Part shown: positions 8,502-17,256 of the stretch, in pieces
Position numbering within the stretch: the stretch's first letter is position 1
How the letters are laid out: every line of letters starts with the position of its first letter
Origin: RGIG250 sp964540025
GTDB lineage: Bacteria; Bacillota; Negativicutes; Selenomonadales; Selenomonadaceae
Assembly: GCA_964540025.1 (NCBI GenBank)
Contig: CAZIKQ010000017.1
Span: 1-32,353 of the forward strand
Direction: 5' to 3'
DNA length: 32,353 bases
Position numbers and translations under genes: made by a program
The notes under the pieces: model-generated
Told to the model about the DNA's origin: nothing
The model's input: only the letters and a program-made list of their open reading frames with translations
Database searches by the model: none

Positions 8502-9344
8502 ATGAATGCAAAGAAGAATTGTTTTACGATTGGCGAAATGGCCGCCCTGTTCGACTTGCCCAAGCAGACTCTACTCTATTACGCTAAGGTTGGTCTTCTA
8601 ACTCCCGCTTACCTCGAAAAAAATAATTACCGCTATTACGATGTTAAGCAATACCACGATTTAGATGTAATCATCAATTTGCGAAAAATTGGCGTTAGTA
8701 TAGACCGGATAAGAGAATACTTAAAAAATCGAAACAAGGCCGACCTCATAAAAATCTTAGAGGATCGATATTCCAGTGGCGAAATGCAGATCGTAACAAT
8801 CAGAAAACATCAGGCCAGTCTGCAAAAATTTCTCGGGATGATCAAGCAGGCAGATAAATTTCCGCTCAACGTCTTTTTAACGGAAAATCTCCCGGATCAG
8901 CCGGTATTTTTTAGTAAGCCATTACATTCCGAGATGTCTTCTTATGAGCGGCTTCGCATTTTTTCTGCTCATGTGCGGAGCGTCTTTATGAAAACAAAAT
9001 TTCGGAGCGAAATGACCGGTTGGGTCATTCGACAGGAAGAGTTTTTTTCAGAAAAATTTTATCAATCCATGTGCTATTTCACACCTTGCCCTGCAAGCCA
9101 GCTTTCTGTCTGCAACAGCAAGATCTGCGGTGGCATCTACGTAAGCATCTACTTGAACGGCACCTATCACCGCCACATTGCTGAAATATTTCCCCTCATC
9201 CAGGAGTATCTCATGAAAAATAATCTAATTCCCAACGGCAACGTGTATATCCTGCCAATAAAAGACAATTGGCAAACCTCCGAGTCAGAGGACTACATTT
9301 TCAAGCTGTCGTTGCCGGTAACAATACAGGATAAAGTTGTCTGA
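8502..9344 (+). CDS. MerR-family transcriptional activator with GyrI-like effector domain
   Basis: DNA-binding regulator of 280 aa. The winged helix-turn-helix of the MerR family is at the N-terminus (FTIGEMAALFDLPKQTLLYY, then NNYRYYDVKQYHDLDVI), followed by a helical linker to about residue 120. The C-terminal half ends with a GyrI-like ligand-binding pattern (GGIYVSIYLNGTYHRHIAEI). A cysteine-containing segment, TPCPASQLSVCNSKICGG, could bind metal or a cofactor, but that is inference. The start is the ATG at 8502 with AGGAG eight bases upstream; a TTG at 8484 lacks a site. MerR proteins activate promoters with 19-20 bp spacers by twisting the DNA. Eight such promoters lie in the next 24 kb, so this is the prime candidate for local regulator, sensing the imported compound or its metal. 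Confidence 0.9.
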   Translation: MNAKKNCFTIGEMAALFDLPKQTLLYYAKVGLLTPAYLEKNNYRYYDVKQYHDLDVIINLRKIGVSIDRIREYLKNRNKADLIKILEDRYSSGEMQIVTIRKHQASLQKFLGMIKQADKFPLNVFLTENLPDQPVFFSKPLHSEMSSYERLRIFSAHVRSVFMKTKFRSEMTGWVIRQEEFFSEKFYQSMCYFTPCPASQLSVCNSKICGGIYVSIYLNGTYHRHIAEIFPLIQEYLMKNNLIPNGNVYILPIKDNWQTSESEDYIFKLSLPVTIQDKVV

Positions 9345-9431
9345 GGAACGGGAAAATGTTACTGCCCAAACAAAAATCATCTGTCGGTATTGTTCCCATA
9401 AGTCAATTTCCCCAAAATAGTACCGCGGTCC

Positions 9432-10469
9432 TCAATGCGTCAAATGCTGTGTGCGGCGCAGAAGATACAGGAAATACGGCGTGCCCAGCAGCGCCGTCAT
9501 AATGCCGACGCGAATTTCCATCGACGGCGCGATGACGCGACCGATCGTATCGCATAACACCAGAAAAGCTCCGCCGGCAAGCGCGCTGGCAGGAAGCAGC
9601 CGCCGGTGATCCGGCCCGACGATCATCCGCATCATGTGCGGCACCACCAAACCTACAAATCCGATATTGCCGCTGATGCAGACGCCCGCCGCCGTCGTCA
9701 GCGACGCCAGCGCCAACAGTCCCATGCGGTAACGGAGGACCGGCATACCGACAGCCTTAGCCTCGACATCGCCTAACACGAGGATATTCAAGTGGCGCGC
9801 CAGCAGCAACATGACGAAGATACCGCCGCAAATCGGGCCTATTCCCAAAAAGACGTGCTCCCACCGTCGATAATCCAGTCCTCCGACCGTCCAGAAAAGA
9901 TACTGCTGAAGCTTCTGCTCGTTGATTACGGTGAGAATTCCCGACGTCACCGCGCCGAGGAACATTCCCACCACTACTCCGGACAAAAGCAGGGCCATGA
10001 CCGGGATCTTGCCATGCCGCATGGCAAGGCATACGGTGAGTACCACGGCACACAGCGCTCCGACGAGCGCGAAAGCGGGCATTGCAAACATACTGGCTTC
10101 GCTGAAGCCGAAAGCGATCGCCAGGACCGCGCCCACCGCCGCGCCGCTGGACACGCCGATCAGCCCCGGCGCAGCCAACGGATTGCTGAATATCGCCTGC
10201 ATGACCGCGCCGGACGCACCCAGCCCGGCGCCCACCATCAATCCGACGAGAGTCCTCGGCAGCCTGATGTGCCAGATTACAGCTTCCTGTTCTGGCGTCA
10301 AAACCACGTCCGACAAAAATGGCAAACCAAAATTCCTCATCAAAAGCGCGATTACGTTTTTGAAGGGAATATCTATCTGCCCCCAGGAAAGAGACAGCAG
10401 CGAGGCAAGGCCAAAGAAAACAAGAATGAGCAAAAAAAATATCCTGGTCGAAATATTTTTCAAGAACAT
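9432..10469 (-). CDS. FecCD-family ABC permease (heme/cobalamin/siderophore importer)
   Basis: Inner-membrane permease of 345 aa, the usual length of BtuC/FhuB/HmuU-type proteins with about ten helices. Family hallmarks are RLPRTLVGLMVGAGLGASGA, NPLAAPGLIGVSSGAA, GNIGFVGLVVPHMMR and the terminal GTPYFLYLL. It works as a homodimer with the ATPase encoded just upstream, whose reading frame overlaps this one by ten bases. No binding-protein gene is attached; the two BtuF-like lipoproteins encoded further on are the likely partners. It is convergent with the MerR gene, 87 bases away. The family imports iron chelates, heme or corrinoids. Confidence 0.93.
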   Translation of the reverse strand: MFLKNISTRIFFLLILVFFGLASLLSLSWGQIDIPFKNVIALLMRNFGLPFLSDVVLTPEQEAVIWHIRLPRTLVGLMVGAGLGASGAVMQAIFSNPLAAPGLIGVSSGAAVGAVLAIAFGFSEASMFAMPAFALVGALCAVVLTVCLAMRHGKIPVMALLLSGVVVGMFLGAVTSGILTVINEQKLQQYLFWTVGGLDYRRWEHVFLGIGPICGGIFVMLLLARHLNILVLGDVEAKAVGMPVLRYRMGLLALASLTTAAGVCISGNIGFVGLVVPHMMRMIVGPDHRRLLPASALAGGAFLVLCDTIGRVIAPSMEIRVGIMTALLGTPYFLYLLRRTQHLTH

Positions 10470-11329
10470 AGCGCTTGCATCTCCTCCGTTTCATTCGTCC
10501 GCAAGATTGTCCTGAGAAGCGCTTCGCGCCTCGAATTGCCCGACGGCGGCTCGGTAAACACTTCGATGCTTCCGGTAGAGGGATTTTTCATCACTCGCAC
10601 CGGGACGCCGTAAACCGCGCTCAGATTTTCCGGCGTAAGAACGCTCTCCGGCCCGCCGCCCGCCATAATTTTACCGTTGCCGACGAGTATTAGGCGCGAA
10701 CAAAACCTCGCCGCCAGGCCCAGCTCATGAACTACCATCAATACCGTCTTGCCGGCGGCGCAAAGCTCGCGGCAGAAGCGAAATATTTCCTCCTGATAAA
10801 AGACGTCTAACCCCGTGGCCGGCTCGTCAAGAAAGAGAAGCGGCGTCTGCTGCGCCAGGACCTTCGCCAGAAACACCCGCTGGCGCTGTCCGCCCGAGAT
10901 CATATTCACCGCCCTTTCGGCCAGATCCGAAACCCCCGTATACTCCATACAGGCATTGACGACCGCTTCGTCCTCCGCCGATTCCTTCTCCCACCAGCGA
11001 AGTCTGGAGTAACGTCCCGCCATGACGATCTCCCGTACGCTGTAACCAAAGACGACCTCCACCGTCTGCTGAAGATACGCCGCCTCACGGGCAAACTCCC
11101 GATTTGAGATTGCTTGAGAATCCCTCCCACAAATCAATACCTTCCCTTTCTGCGGCGCAATAATGCCCCGCAGCGTCTTTAAGAGCGTGGATTTACCCGC
11201 TCCGTTCGGACCTATCAATCCCAACATCTCGCCCCGCTCCACGGTAAACGATACGTTGCTCAGAACCGGCCGATGCTTCTGGTATCCCACCGAAAGATCC
11301 GCCGCCTCCAGCACGATGTCTCCCGCCAT
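10460..11329 (-). CDS. ABC ATPase of the FecCD importer (BtuD/HmuV type)
   Basis: Cytoplasmic ATPase of 289 aa with Walker A GPNGAGKSTLL, Q-loop YLQQTVEV, signature ISGGQRQRVFLAKVL, Walker B LLFLDEPATGLD and switch histidine VVHELGLA. The pattern is that of the siderophore/heme/B12 ATPase group. I start at the ATG at 11329 because AGGAG lies seven bases upstream; an upstream in-frame TTG at 11362 has no site. It is the first gene of a two-gene operon with the permease, driven by the promoter at 11386-11416. Confidence 0.92.
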   Translation of the reverse strand: MAGDIVLEAADLSVGYQKHRPVLSNVSFTVERGEMLGLIGPNGAGKSTLLKTLRGIIAPQKGKVLICGRDSQAISNREFAREAAYLQQTVEVVFGYSVREIVMAGRYSRLRWWEKESAEDEAVVNACMEYTGVSDLAERAVNMISGGQRQRVFLAKVLAQQTPLLFLDEPATGLDVFYQEEIFRFCRELCAAGKTVLMVVHELGLAARFCSRLILVGNGKIMAGGGPESVLTPENLSAVYGVPVRVMKNPSTGSIEVFTEPPSGNSRREALLRTILRTNETEEMQALCS

Positions 11330-11385
11330 CTCATCGCTCCTCTCCTGCACCACAGCCGCCAAATTGTAATATAAACAATAATTAT

Positions 11386-11416
11386 ATTATAAACAGTATA
11401 GTAACTATACGGTCAA
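11386..11416 (-). promoter_or_regulatory. MerR-type promoter P1 (importer operon)
   Basis: On the minus strand: -35 TTGACC, 19-bp spacer, -10 TATAAT. The spacer starts GTATAGTTACTATAC, a perfect GTATA-N5-TATAC dyad. The ATPase start lies 57 bases past the -10. Confidence 0.85.
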
Positions 11417-11450
11417 TACCTTTTAACTAAGGATTTGACCAGGAGACAGG

Positions 11451-11478
11451 AAAAGGAGCCGCCTTTTACAGCGGCTCC
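11451..11478 (-). terminator. Terminator of the 104-residue protein gene
   Basis: GGAGCCGC and GCGGCTCC form a perfect 8-bp stem with an 8-base loop, followed by TTTT on the minus strand, seven bases beyond the stop codon. It insulates the small gene from P1. Confidence 0.8.
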
Positions 11479-11485
11479 CCCAACC

Positions 11486-11800
11486 TCAGGCCTTCGCCTT
11501 ATGCTTGCCTGCCATTCCCGTCATGATACGCTTGTACATGGCGTGGATTTCTGCCGGCGTTTTGCCTTTCTCCTTCGCCGCCTTGACGTGAATCATTGCG
11601 GTGCGGTATTTGGCGTGGGCCTCGTCCTTAGGAATCTTATCGATGTCCATCGGATCAAAGGCCATAACCTTTTTGAAAATCTCGTGGATTTCCGCAGAGC
11701 TCTTGCCCGCCGCCTTAGCGGCCGCCGCATGCTTTTTGGCGCTGGCGTAGCGCGCCTTGCCGTGGGCATCTTCGGGAACTTTTGGAGCCGGATGAGTCAT
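11486..11800 (-). CDS. Small histidine- and lysine-rich protein with internal duplication
   Basis: I do not recognise this 104-aa protein. It has no signal peptide, membrane helix or cysteine. Two similar units are visible: residues 13-46 (HGKARYASAKKHAAAAKAAG then KSSAEIHEIFKKVM) and 62-93 (HAKYRTAMIHVKAAKEKG then KTPAEIHAMYKRIM). Each keeps three histidines (13/62, 24/71, 39/86) and the motif GK(S/T)xAEIH. Both look helical and basic. The repeated histidines would suit heme, tetrapyrrole or metal binding, so a cytoplasmic carrier or buffer is a fair guess but only that. The start is the ATG at 11800 with AGGAGG eight bases upstream. It has its own MerR-type promoter, divergent from the radical SAM gene, and its own terminator, so it is a dedicated member of the regulon. 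Confidence 0.85.
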   Translation of the reverse strand: MTHPAPKVPEDAHGKARYASAKKHAAAAKAAGKSSAEIHEIFKKVMAFDPMDIDKIPKDEAHAKYRTAMIHVKAAKEKGKTPAEIHAMYKRIMTGMAGKHKAKA

Positions 11801-11859
11801 GAAAATCACCTCCTTTCCTGAAATAATCCGACGCGCGATCTGCTTAAATCATGAAGTCA

Positions 11860-11890
11860 AATATAAAGGATGCAGCGGCTATGCGGTCAA
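11860..11890 (-). promoter_or_regulatory. MerR-type promoter P2 (104-residue protein)
   Basis: On the minus strand: -35 TTGACC, 19-bp spacer, -10 TATATT. The spacer begins GCATAGCCGCTGCAT, a weaker form of the dyad. The start codon lies 60 bases past the -10. It is back to back with P3. Confidence 0.75.
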
Positions 11891-11919
11891 GCGCTTTTAC
11901 AATTTTTCCCGCGATTCCA

Positions 11920-11950
11920 TTGCCCGTATAGCGCCTACACGGTTTATAAT
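11920..11950 (+). promoter_or_regulatory. MerR-type promoter P3 (radical SAM gene)
   Basis: -35 TTGCCC, 19-bp spacer, -10 TATAAT. The spacer starts GTATAGCGCCTACAC. It is the only plus-strand member of the set. The -10 lies 22 bases before the chosen ATG, so the leader is very short. Confidence 0.8.
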
Positions 11951-11971
11951 ATCGCAAAGGATGTGATCCAC

Positions 11972-13060
11972 ATGCGCAATGCAAAATTTTTTCCGTTAAA
12001 AACCCTCGTGCTCAGTCTGACGGGACGCTGCAATCTCGCCTGCAAATACTGCTACGCTTCGCCGCAAATCAAAGAGGACATGAGCGAAGAGACCGCGCGG
12101 CGCGCCATCGACATGGCGGCGCGTGGCGGAAAAGAAAAATTCACGATTCAACTCTCAGGCGGAGAGCCTCTTCTCACCTTTCCCCTCATACAAAAGGTCG
12201 TTGCATACGTGCGCGAAGAAAAAATCCCGGCGCGCATCCAGCTGCAAACTAACGCAACGCTGATAACCGAAGAGATAGCCGAATTTCTTGCCGCCTCGCG
12301 AATCGCCGTCGGCGTGAGCCTCGACGGGCGTCCTTCCATAAACGACTCGCTTCGCCGCTTTCCGGACGGCACAGGCGCAAGCGCTGCCGCTGCTGCCGGC
12401 ATATCCCGCCTTGCGGCCCGGGGAACAGGAATCGGTCTGACCTGCGTCGTCACCCGGGAAAATGTCGGCGAATTGGAAGGGGTTATCGAAATGGCGTATT
12501 ACTTTGGCAATGTGCGCCGGATCGGGTTCGACCTTCTGCGCAATCAGGGACGAGGCGCAAACCTTGTCCCTGCCACGGCAGAAGCAGTTACCGCCGCCAT
12601 GCGCCGCGTGTATGCAAAAGCCGCCGCCCTGGCCGCTCTGACCGCACGCAGGATCCATTTCTCTCAGATCGAGCAGGCTGAGGCTATCGCCCGTCGCCCG
12701 AAAAATGCCAGTCATAACAATTCGTTTTCCCACTGCCATGCCATGAGCGGCCAGGGCGTTCATGTGGACGCCGCAGGCCGCATCTACGCCTGCTCCTCCT
12801 TCGTCGGCGATCCTCGTTTCTACCTTGGCAACGTCGCGGATGGCGGCATTGATCCCATTCGTCAGGCAAAAACTGCCGACGCCATGCGCAAACGTCTGGG
12901 ACAATGCCTCGATTGCGAGGATTTCGCGCGCTGCGGCGGCGCCTGCTTTGCCCGCTCGTCAGACGGCGTTTCTCCGGCAGAATGCGCCCTCAAGCGCGCC
13001 TCCATTACCGCCGTCTATATGTCGCCTCTTTCTTCAAGTTCTCCCTCCATCTCCAGGTAG
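11972..13060 (+). CDS. Radical SAM enzyme with SPASM-type C-terminal cluster
   Basis: Cytoplasmic iron-sulfur enzyme of 362 aa. The radical SAM cluster motif is GRCNLACKYCYASP (Cys 20, 24, 27), followed by the SAM-binding GGEPLL. The C-terminal third has many cysteines (SHCHAM, YACSSF, CLDCEDFARCGGACF, AEC), the pattern of a SPASM domain holding extra 4Fe-4S clusters. SPASM enzymes modify peptides or, as with AhbC, AhbD and NirJ, tetrapyrrole side chains. The surrounding genes favour a tetrapyrrole here, by inference. I choose the ATG at 11972 because P3 lies just upstream and longer starts would fall inside or before it; the ribosome site AAGG is weak. The 3' end overlaps the convergent CobN-like gene by 46 bases. 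Confidence 0.88.
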   Translation: MRNAKFFPLKTLVLSLTGRCNLACKYCYASPQIKEDMSEETARRAIDMAARGGKEKFTIQLSGGEPLLTFPLIQKVVAYVREEKIPARIQLQTNATLITEEIAEFLAASRIAVGVSLDGRPSINDSLRRFPDGTGASAAAAAGISRLAARGTGIGLTCVVTRENVGELEGVIEMAYYFGNVRRIGFDLLRNQGRGANLVPATAEAVTAAMRRVYAKAAALAALTARRIHFSQIEQAEAIARRPKNASHNNSFSHCHAMSGQGVHVDAAGRIYACSSFVGDPRFYLGNVADGGIDPIRQAKTADAMRKRLGQCLDCEDFARCGGACFARSSDGVSPAECALKRASITAVYMSPLSSSSPSISR

Positions 13061-16000
13061 AGATTTTTTAACGCCCCTTTTGTCTCCTCCTTCGCTCGCC
13101 ACAAACCGCGCTGTTCAGCTTCAAGCAAAATATCCGCCATGCGTTCCAACGCCCAGGGATTTACATCTTTGAACCACTCTTTCATATCCTCATCGAGGGC
13201 GTATTTTTCGGCAAATTTTTCATACATCCAATCTTCCAGCACCTTGCTGGTCGCGTCCCACTGATAGCTGTGCGCCAGCGCGTTAGCCAGCTCGAGCGCG
13301 CCCTTATAGCCGTGCTTTTTCATCCCCTCTATATACTTCGGGTTCATCAACTCGGCACGAAAAACGCGTTTCGCCTCGTCCTGCACCGTGCGCACCTTGA
13401 CGCGCTTTTGATCAGAGCTGTCGCCTGCGTAGGACCGCGGCGCTTTGCCGGAAATAGCTCTGACAGCTGCAATCATCCCGCCGTGATAAGCGTTGTAATC
13501 GTCGGAACTGAACATATTCGTTTCGCGGTTATCTTCGTTTTTGATTGTCGCATCGAGCCTGCCCATGTGGCGGCGGAATACCTTCGGCAGGTACTCTCCC
13601 GGCAGAGCGTCGCCGCTGTAGGCCGTACCCGACCAGCGCGTATAGACATCGGCAAGATCGTCCAGCGTTTCCCACCGCTTTGATTCCAGGAGATGAGCCA
13701 CACCTGCGCCGTACGCGCCCGGCGGGCAGCCGAAGATACGCAGCGACGCCTTGCGCCACGCCGCCGCCTCGTCTTCGCCTTCCCCGGCGATCTGAGCCGC
13801 ATCCGCCTTAACGTGTTTTCGGACGTAGTTTTCTTCGTCGCTTTCGTCCAGCGCGGCGACTAATTTCACCGCTTCATCCAGCCATTTTATCGCCTCCGGC
13901 ATCGTATCGCGAAATAGTCCGCTGATCCGTCCCAGCACGTCGATCCGCGGCCGCTTCAGCTCCTCGAGCGGGACGGCCTCGATGCCGATGACCCGCATAC
14001 CCGGCCTTTGCCAAACCGGTCTGACGCCCATGAGCTGCATAAACTCCGCTATGCACTGACCGTGCGTGCGCATATTCGCCCCCGCCCAGAAGACAACGCC
14101 GCATTCCTCGGGATACCGTCCCTCGCTGGCGATAAAGTCGCTTATCACGCCGTCCGCCAGCGCCCCGCCCAACTCGTACGCCGTCGGCGTCGGCAACAGG
14201 CGCGGATCCAGCCCGTAGAAATTGCGCCCCGTAGGCAGGAGATCCGCTCCCCCCGCCATCGGCGCTCCGGCCGGACTCGGTTCGATGTATTCGCCGTAAA
14301 GCGCCCGCAAAACGTTCGTTATCTCCTGCTCCGTCCGCTTTATATTCGGAACAATCTCCTCGCAAACGTAACGCAATATTTTTTCAAGGTTTTTTTGCCC
14401 TTCGCCGACATTTTCGCCGCTGCGGGCAAAGCCAGCGCCTCCGTTACGGCGCACGAATAAAAACCGCTCTCGCTTAAAAATTCAATCAAAGCGTGCGTCT
14501 CTTTTTCCAGCCGGTCGAGTTTTACGCCGTAGGTTTCTCCGTCCGGCGCGACCTTATCGCTATTCTTCAGCAAGCTATCATAATCGTAACCGGCCTCGGT
14601 CGCGCAAAGCTCAAGTAAAGAAGGCGCTTCCTTATTATCGAGCCGCAGTAACGCCTGCAAATACTCAACGAGATCATCGCCCCCAGGCGCTTCGCCCAAA
14701 ATGTGAAGCCCCGTCCGGATCTGCATATTTTTAATATCCGTGACGTAATTATGGAGCCGTCCCACGTAGTCGGCAAAATCGTCCCCCTCGGCTATATCGT
14801 CGCCAAAATTGCAGGCCGCCGCTTTTTCCCGCACGAGTTCCTCCGCAGCCGTCAAATTATCCGGCTGGGTCTGGGCAAAATGGATATACTCCTCCAGCGC
14901 GTTTTCCAGTTCAGCGATCTCCTCGTAACTCCCCGAAAGGCGCATGGGCGGCGAAAGATGACTGACAAGACATGCCGCCCCCCGCCGCTTCGCCTGAATA
15001 CCCTCCCCGACGATCGTCATCCAGTACGGATAAACGTCCGGCAAATCCCCGAGAGAAATATCGGGGTAGCAAGCGTTGGAAAGCCCCGTGCTCTTGCCCG
15101 GCAGCCACTCCAGCGAACCGTGGGTCCCCACGTGAACCACGGCGTCCGCCCGCCAGACGTCCCGGAGCCAGTGATAATACCCGATGTAATGATGGGTCGG
15201 CGGACACGCCGGATCGTGGAGGATCTTGCCCGGATCCTCGCCAAAGCCCCGCGGCGGCTGCACCGTGATAAAAATATTACCGTTCAGCGTTCCCGGCACC
15301 AGCAGTTCCCCGTCATAATTAAAGACGTCCCCCGGCTCCTCGCCCCACGCCTCTCTAAGCTCTTCCCGCGCCTTTTGGGGCAGCGCGCGGAAAAACTTCG
15401 CATACCCCTTCGCCGTCAAATGGCCATAGGCGCCCTTTACCTGCGCCTCGCTGATAAACCGCCGGTCATTCGTCGCATTGGCTAAAAGGAGCTCCATAAA
15501 TTCCCGGCTGTCCGCCGGAATCTTATCGATCGTATACCCGGCGTCTTTCATTTTCGCCATAAGGCGGCGCACGCTCTCCGGCGAATCCAGTCCGGCGGCG
15601 GAGCCCACGTTTGAATTCGTCGGCGGGTAATTGTGAAAGACGATGGCAATCTTCTTTTTATCATTCGGCTTACGGCTTAGCTCCGCCCATTTCCTGGCTT
15701 TTGACGCCAGACGCGCCAGGCGCTCGCCAAAGGGCTCGTAAACAGTCTCGCCCGTCTCCAGCCGCCGTTTCGCCGCTACCGGGACGCTGTGGATCACGCC
15801 GTCGAACTCCGGCAAAGCAACGCTGATAGAGGTCTCCATCGGATCGAGCCCCGCCGGAGACTTTTCCCATTCCTCCCGCGTAGCCAAAACCTCGTAGGCT
15901 TCAAGGATCGGTACGTTAAGCTTTTGCAGCAGAGAAACCGGCGTGCCCGCCGCCGTCAGCGAAAATTTCGTCAGGCACACCAAAACGTCAATGAGCCGCT

Positions 16001-16715
16001 TGCCGCCGCGATAGAAATAATTCTCCACCGCCTCCCAAAAGGTTGGCGAGCCGACGGCTTCATTGGCGACAGTATTCGTAAAGACCATGATCGCGTTCAT
16101 ACCCGCCGCTTCAAACGCTTCAACCAGCGCCTTGTGGCTGGTAAAATCCCCCGTCAGCCATTCGGTACGGTAAAAGACGACGCCAACCGTAGGTCTGTCC
16201 GCATCGTAACGAGCGCTTAAATACCCCTCGATATCCTGAGGATCGCCCCGCCAGGCGGGATGCCACACCCCGTGCCAGGGCAAAGCCTTCGGCGGCTTCA
16301 CGTCGTACTCTAAGCCGCCGAAAGTCCTGCCGAGCCAGCGAAATACCTCGGCGAAATTATCTGCGCCGTCATAGCGGAAATACCGCCAGGCTGTATTCCG
16401 CTCCTCCACCGTCGCCCCGAGGAGCGTCTCGTCTTCCTGCGCGTTTTCCACCAGCGCTATGTACTTTAGCCCGCGCCGTTTCATAAAACTGACGGCTCTT
16501 TGAATGACCGGCGAATCCAGCCCGCTTCCCATCCAGAGAAAAACGCGAAAATCCGCCGCCAAAAGTTTTCCGGCAAGCTCCGGCGTAAATTCGCCGCTCC
16601 CCTCCAGCTTCGTGCCCTCCACCGCAATTTGCGGCGTTTCCGCCAGCAGGCGCGGCTCTATTGACCGAAACAAATAAAAGGCCCTCGCAACGTTTGTCAA
16701 AAAAGCAATCTTCAT
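13015..16715 (-). CDS. CobN-like chelatase large subunit, split by a one-base frameshift
   Basis: Homolog of the large subunit of cobaltochelatase and magnesium chelatase (CobN/ChlH/BchH), which binds the tetrapyrrole while AAA+ partners drive metal insertion or removal. Two overlapping frames cover it: 14340-16715 (791 aa) and 13015-14454. The first holds VVHVGTHGSLEWLPGKSTG near residue 528. The second holds LPTGRNFYGLDPRLLPTP and HGQCIAEFMQLMGVRP, both CobN hallmarks. Joined they give about 1233 aa, the normal CobN length, so nothing but frame is lost. The switch is at a run of seven A (14390-14396); an eighth A restores the frame. It may be a sequencing error, slippage or a real mutation. 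CobN relatives such as HmuS of Bacteroidetes act on heme, so the metal need not be cobalt. P4 drives it. Confidence 0.88.
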
Positions 16716-16786
16716 CTGTCAAGCGCTTCCTTTCCGTCTTATAAAGAACGCGCCGTCAAATGAAATACCGCTCGTCCTTTTATTCC

Positions 16787-16817
16787 ATTCTAAACCGAAT
16801 AGCTGGTATACGGTCAA
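16787..16817 (-). promoter_or_regulatory. MerR-type promoter P4 (CobN-like gene)
   Basis: On the minus strand: -35 TTGACC, 19-bp spacer, -10 TAGAAT. The spacer starts GTATACCAGCTATTC. The -10 lies 72 bases before the CobN-like start. Confidence 0.82.
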
Positions 16818-16819
16818 GC

Positions 16820-16848
16820 AAAAAGCGCGTCCCCCGAAGAGAACGCGC
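16820..16848 (-). terminator. Terminator of the first TonB receptor unit
   Basis: GCGCGT and ACGCGC form a stem around a 12-base loop, followed on the minus strand by TTTTT. It lies immediately before P4 and about 400 bases after the receptor stop codon; the gap is filled with repeats. Confidence 0.72.
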
Positions 16849-16852
16849 CCAG

Positions 16853-17250
16853 ATTGTCGACAAAACAGCCTCCCCTGTAGAGGAGGTGAGGGGTGACAAA
16901 CAAATCAACAGTTTTCCTGCTTCACCCCTCAGTCGCTTCCAGCGACAGCTCCCCTAAAGGGTAGCCCAGACTGTCGATAAAGGCCACTTTACCCCTTGGC
17001 TCCCCTGTAGGGGAGCTGTCAGCGTAGCTGACTGAGGGGTGACATAAGTAAACCTCTCGGCTGATCTTCACCCCTCCGGTCTTCGGCCTGCGGCCTTCGA
17101 CCACCTCCCCTACAGGGGAGGCTTTGAGTTGCATCAGTTACTCCACGGGGAGCCTTTGGGCTGAGTGAAAGGGTATACATAGAGCTGTTTGTCGACAAGC
17201 TGGCCTCCCCTAAAGGATATCCTCCGACAGAATAAGTGACTTTGTCGACA
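16853..17250. repeat. Cluster of palindromic repeat elements with TTGTCGACAA ends
   Basis: There is no gene in this 400-base stretch. At least two elements and a fragment lie in a row, marked by TTGTCGACAA-like palindromes at about 16854, 16970 (TGTCGATAAA), 17190 and 17242. The unit at about 16968-17199, read on the minus strand, contains CCTCCCCTGTAGGGGAGG, GGTCGAAGGCCGCAGGCC, CCGGAGGGGTGA, a spacer, then CCCCTCAGTCAGCTACGC and GCTCCCCTACAGGGGAGCC. The same unit, in the opposite orientation, is at 32210 to the window end. The cluster separates the TonB receptor gene from its apparent terminator. It is probably a MITE-like non-autonomous element; no transposase is nearby. Confidence 0.82.
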
Positions 17251-17256
17251 AACCCC

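Noticed and set aside
11362..11362. TTG start for the importer ATPase
   Set aside because: An ATG at 11329 has AGGAG at proper spacing, while the TTG has none and lies too near the predicted transcription start.
16922..17134. 70-residue open frame in the repeat cluster
   Set aside because: It is made entirely of repeat modules; similar frames arise at other copies.
16853..17250. CRISPR array
   Set aside because: The repeats are few, unequally spaced, palindromic and separated by related, not unique, sequence.
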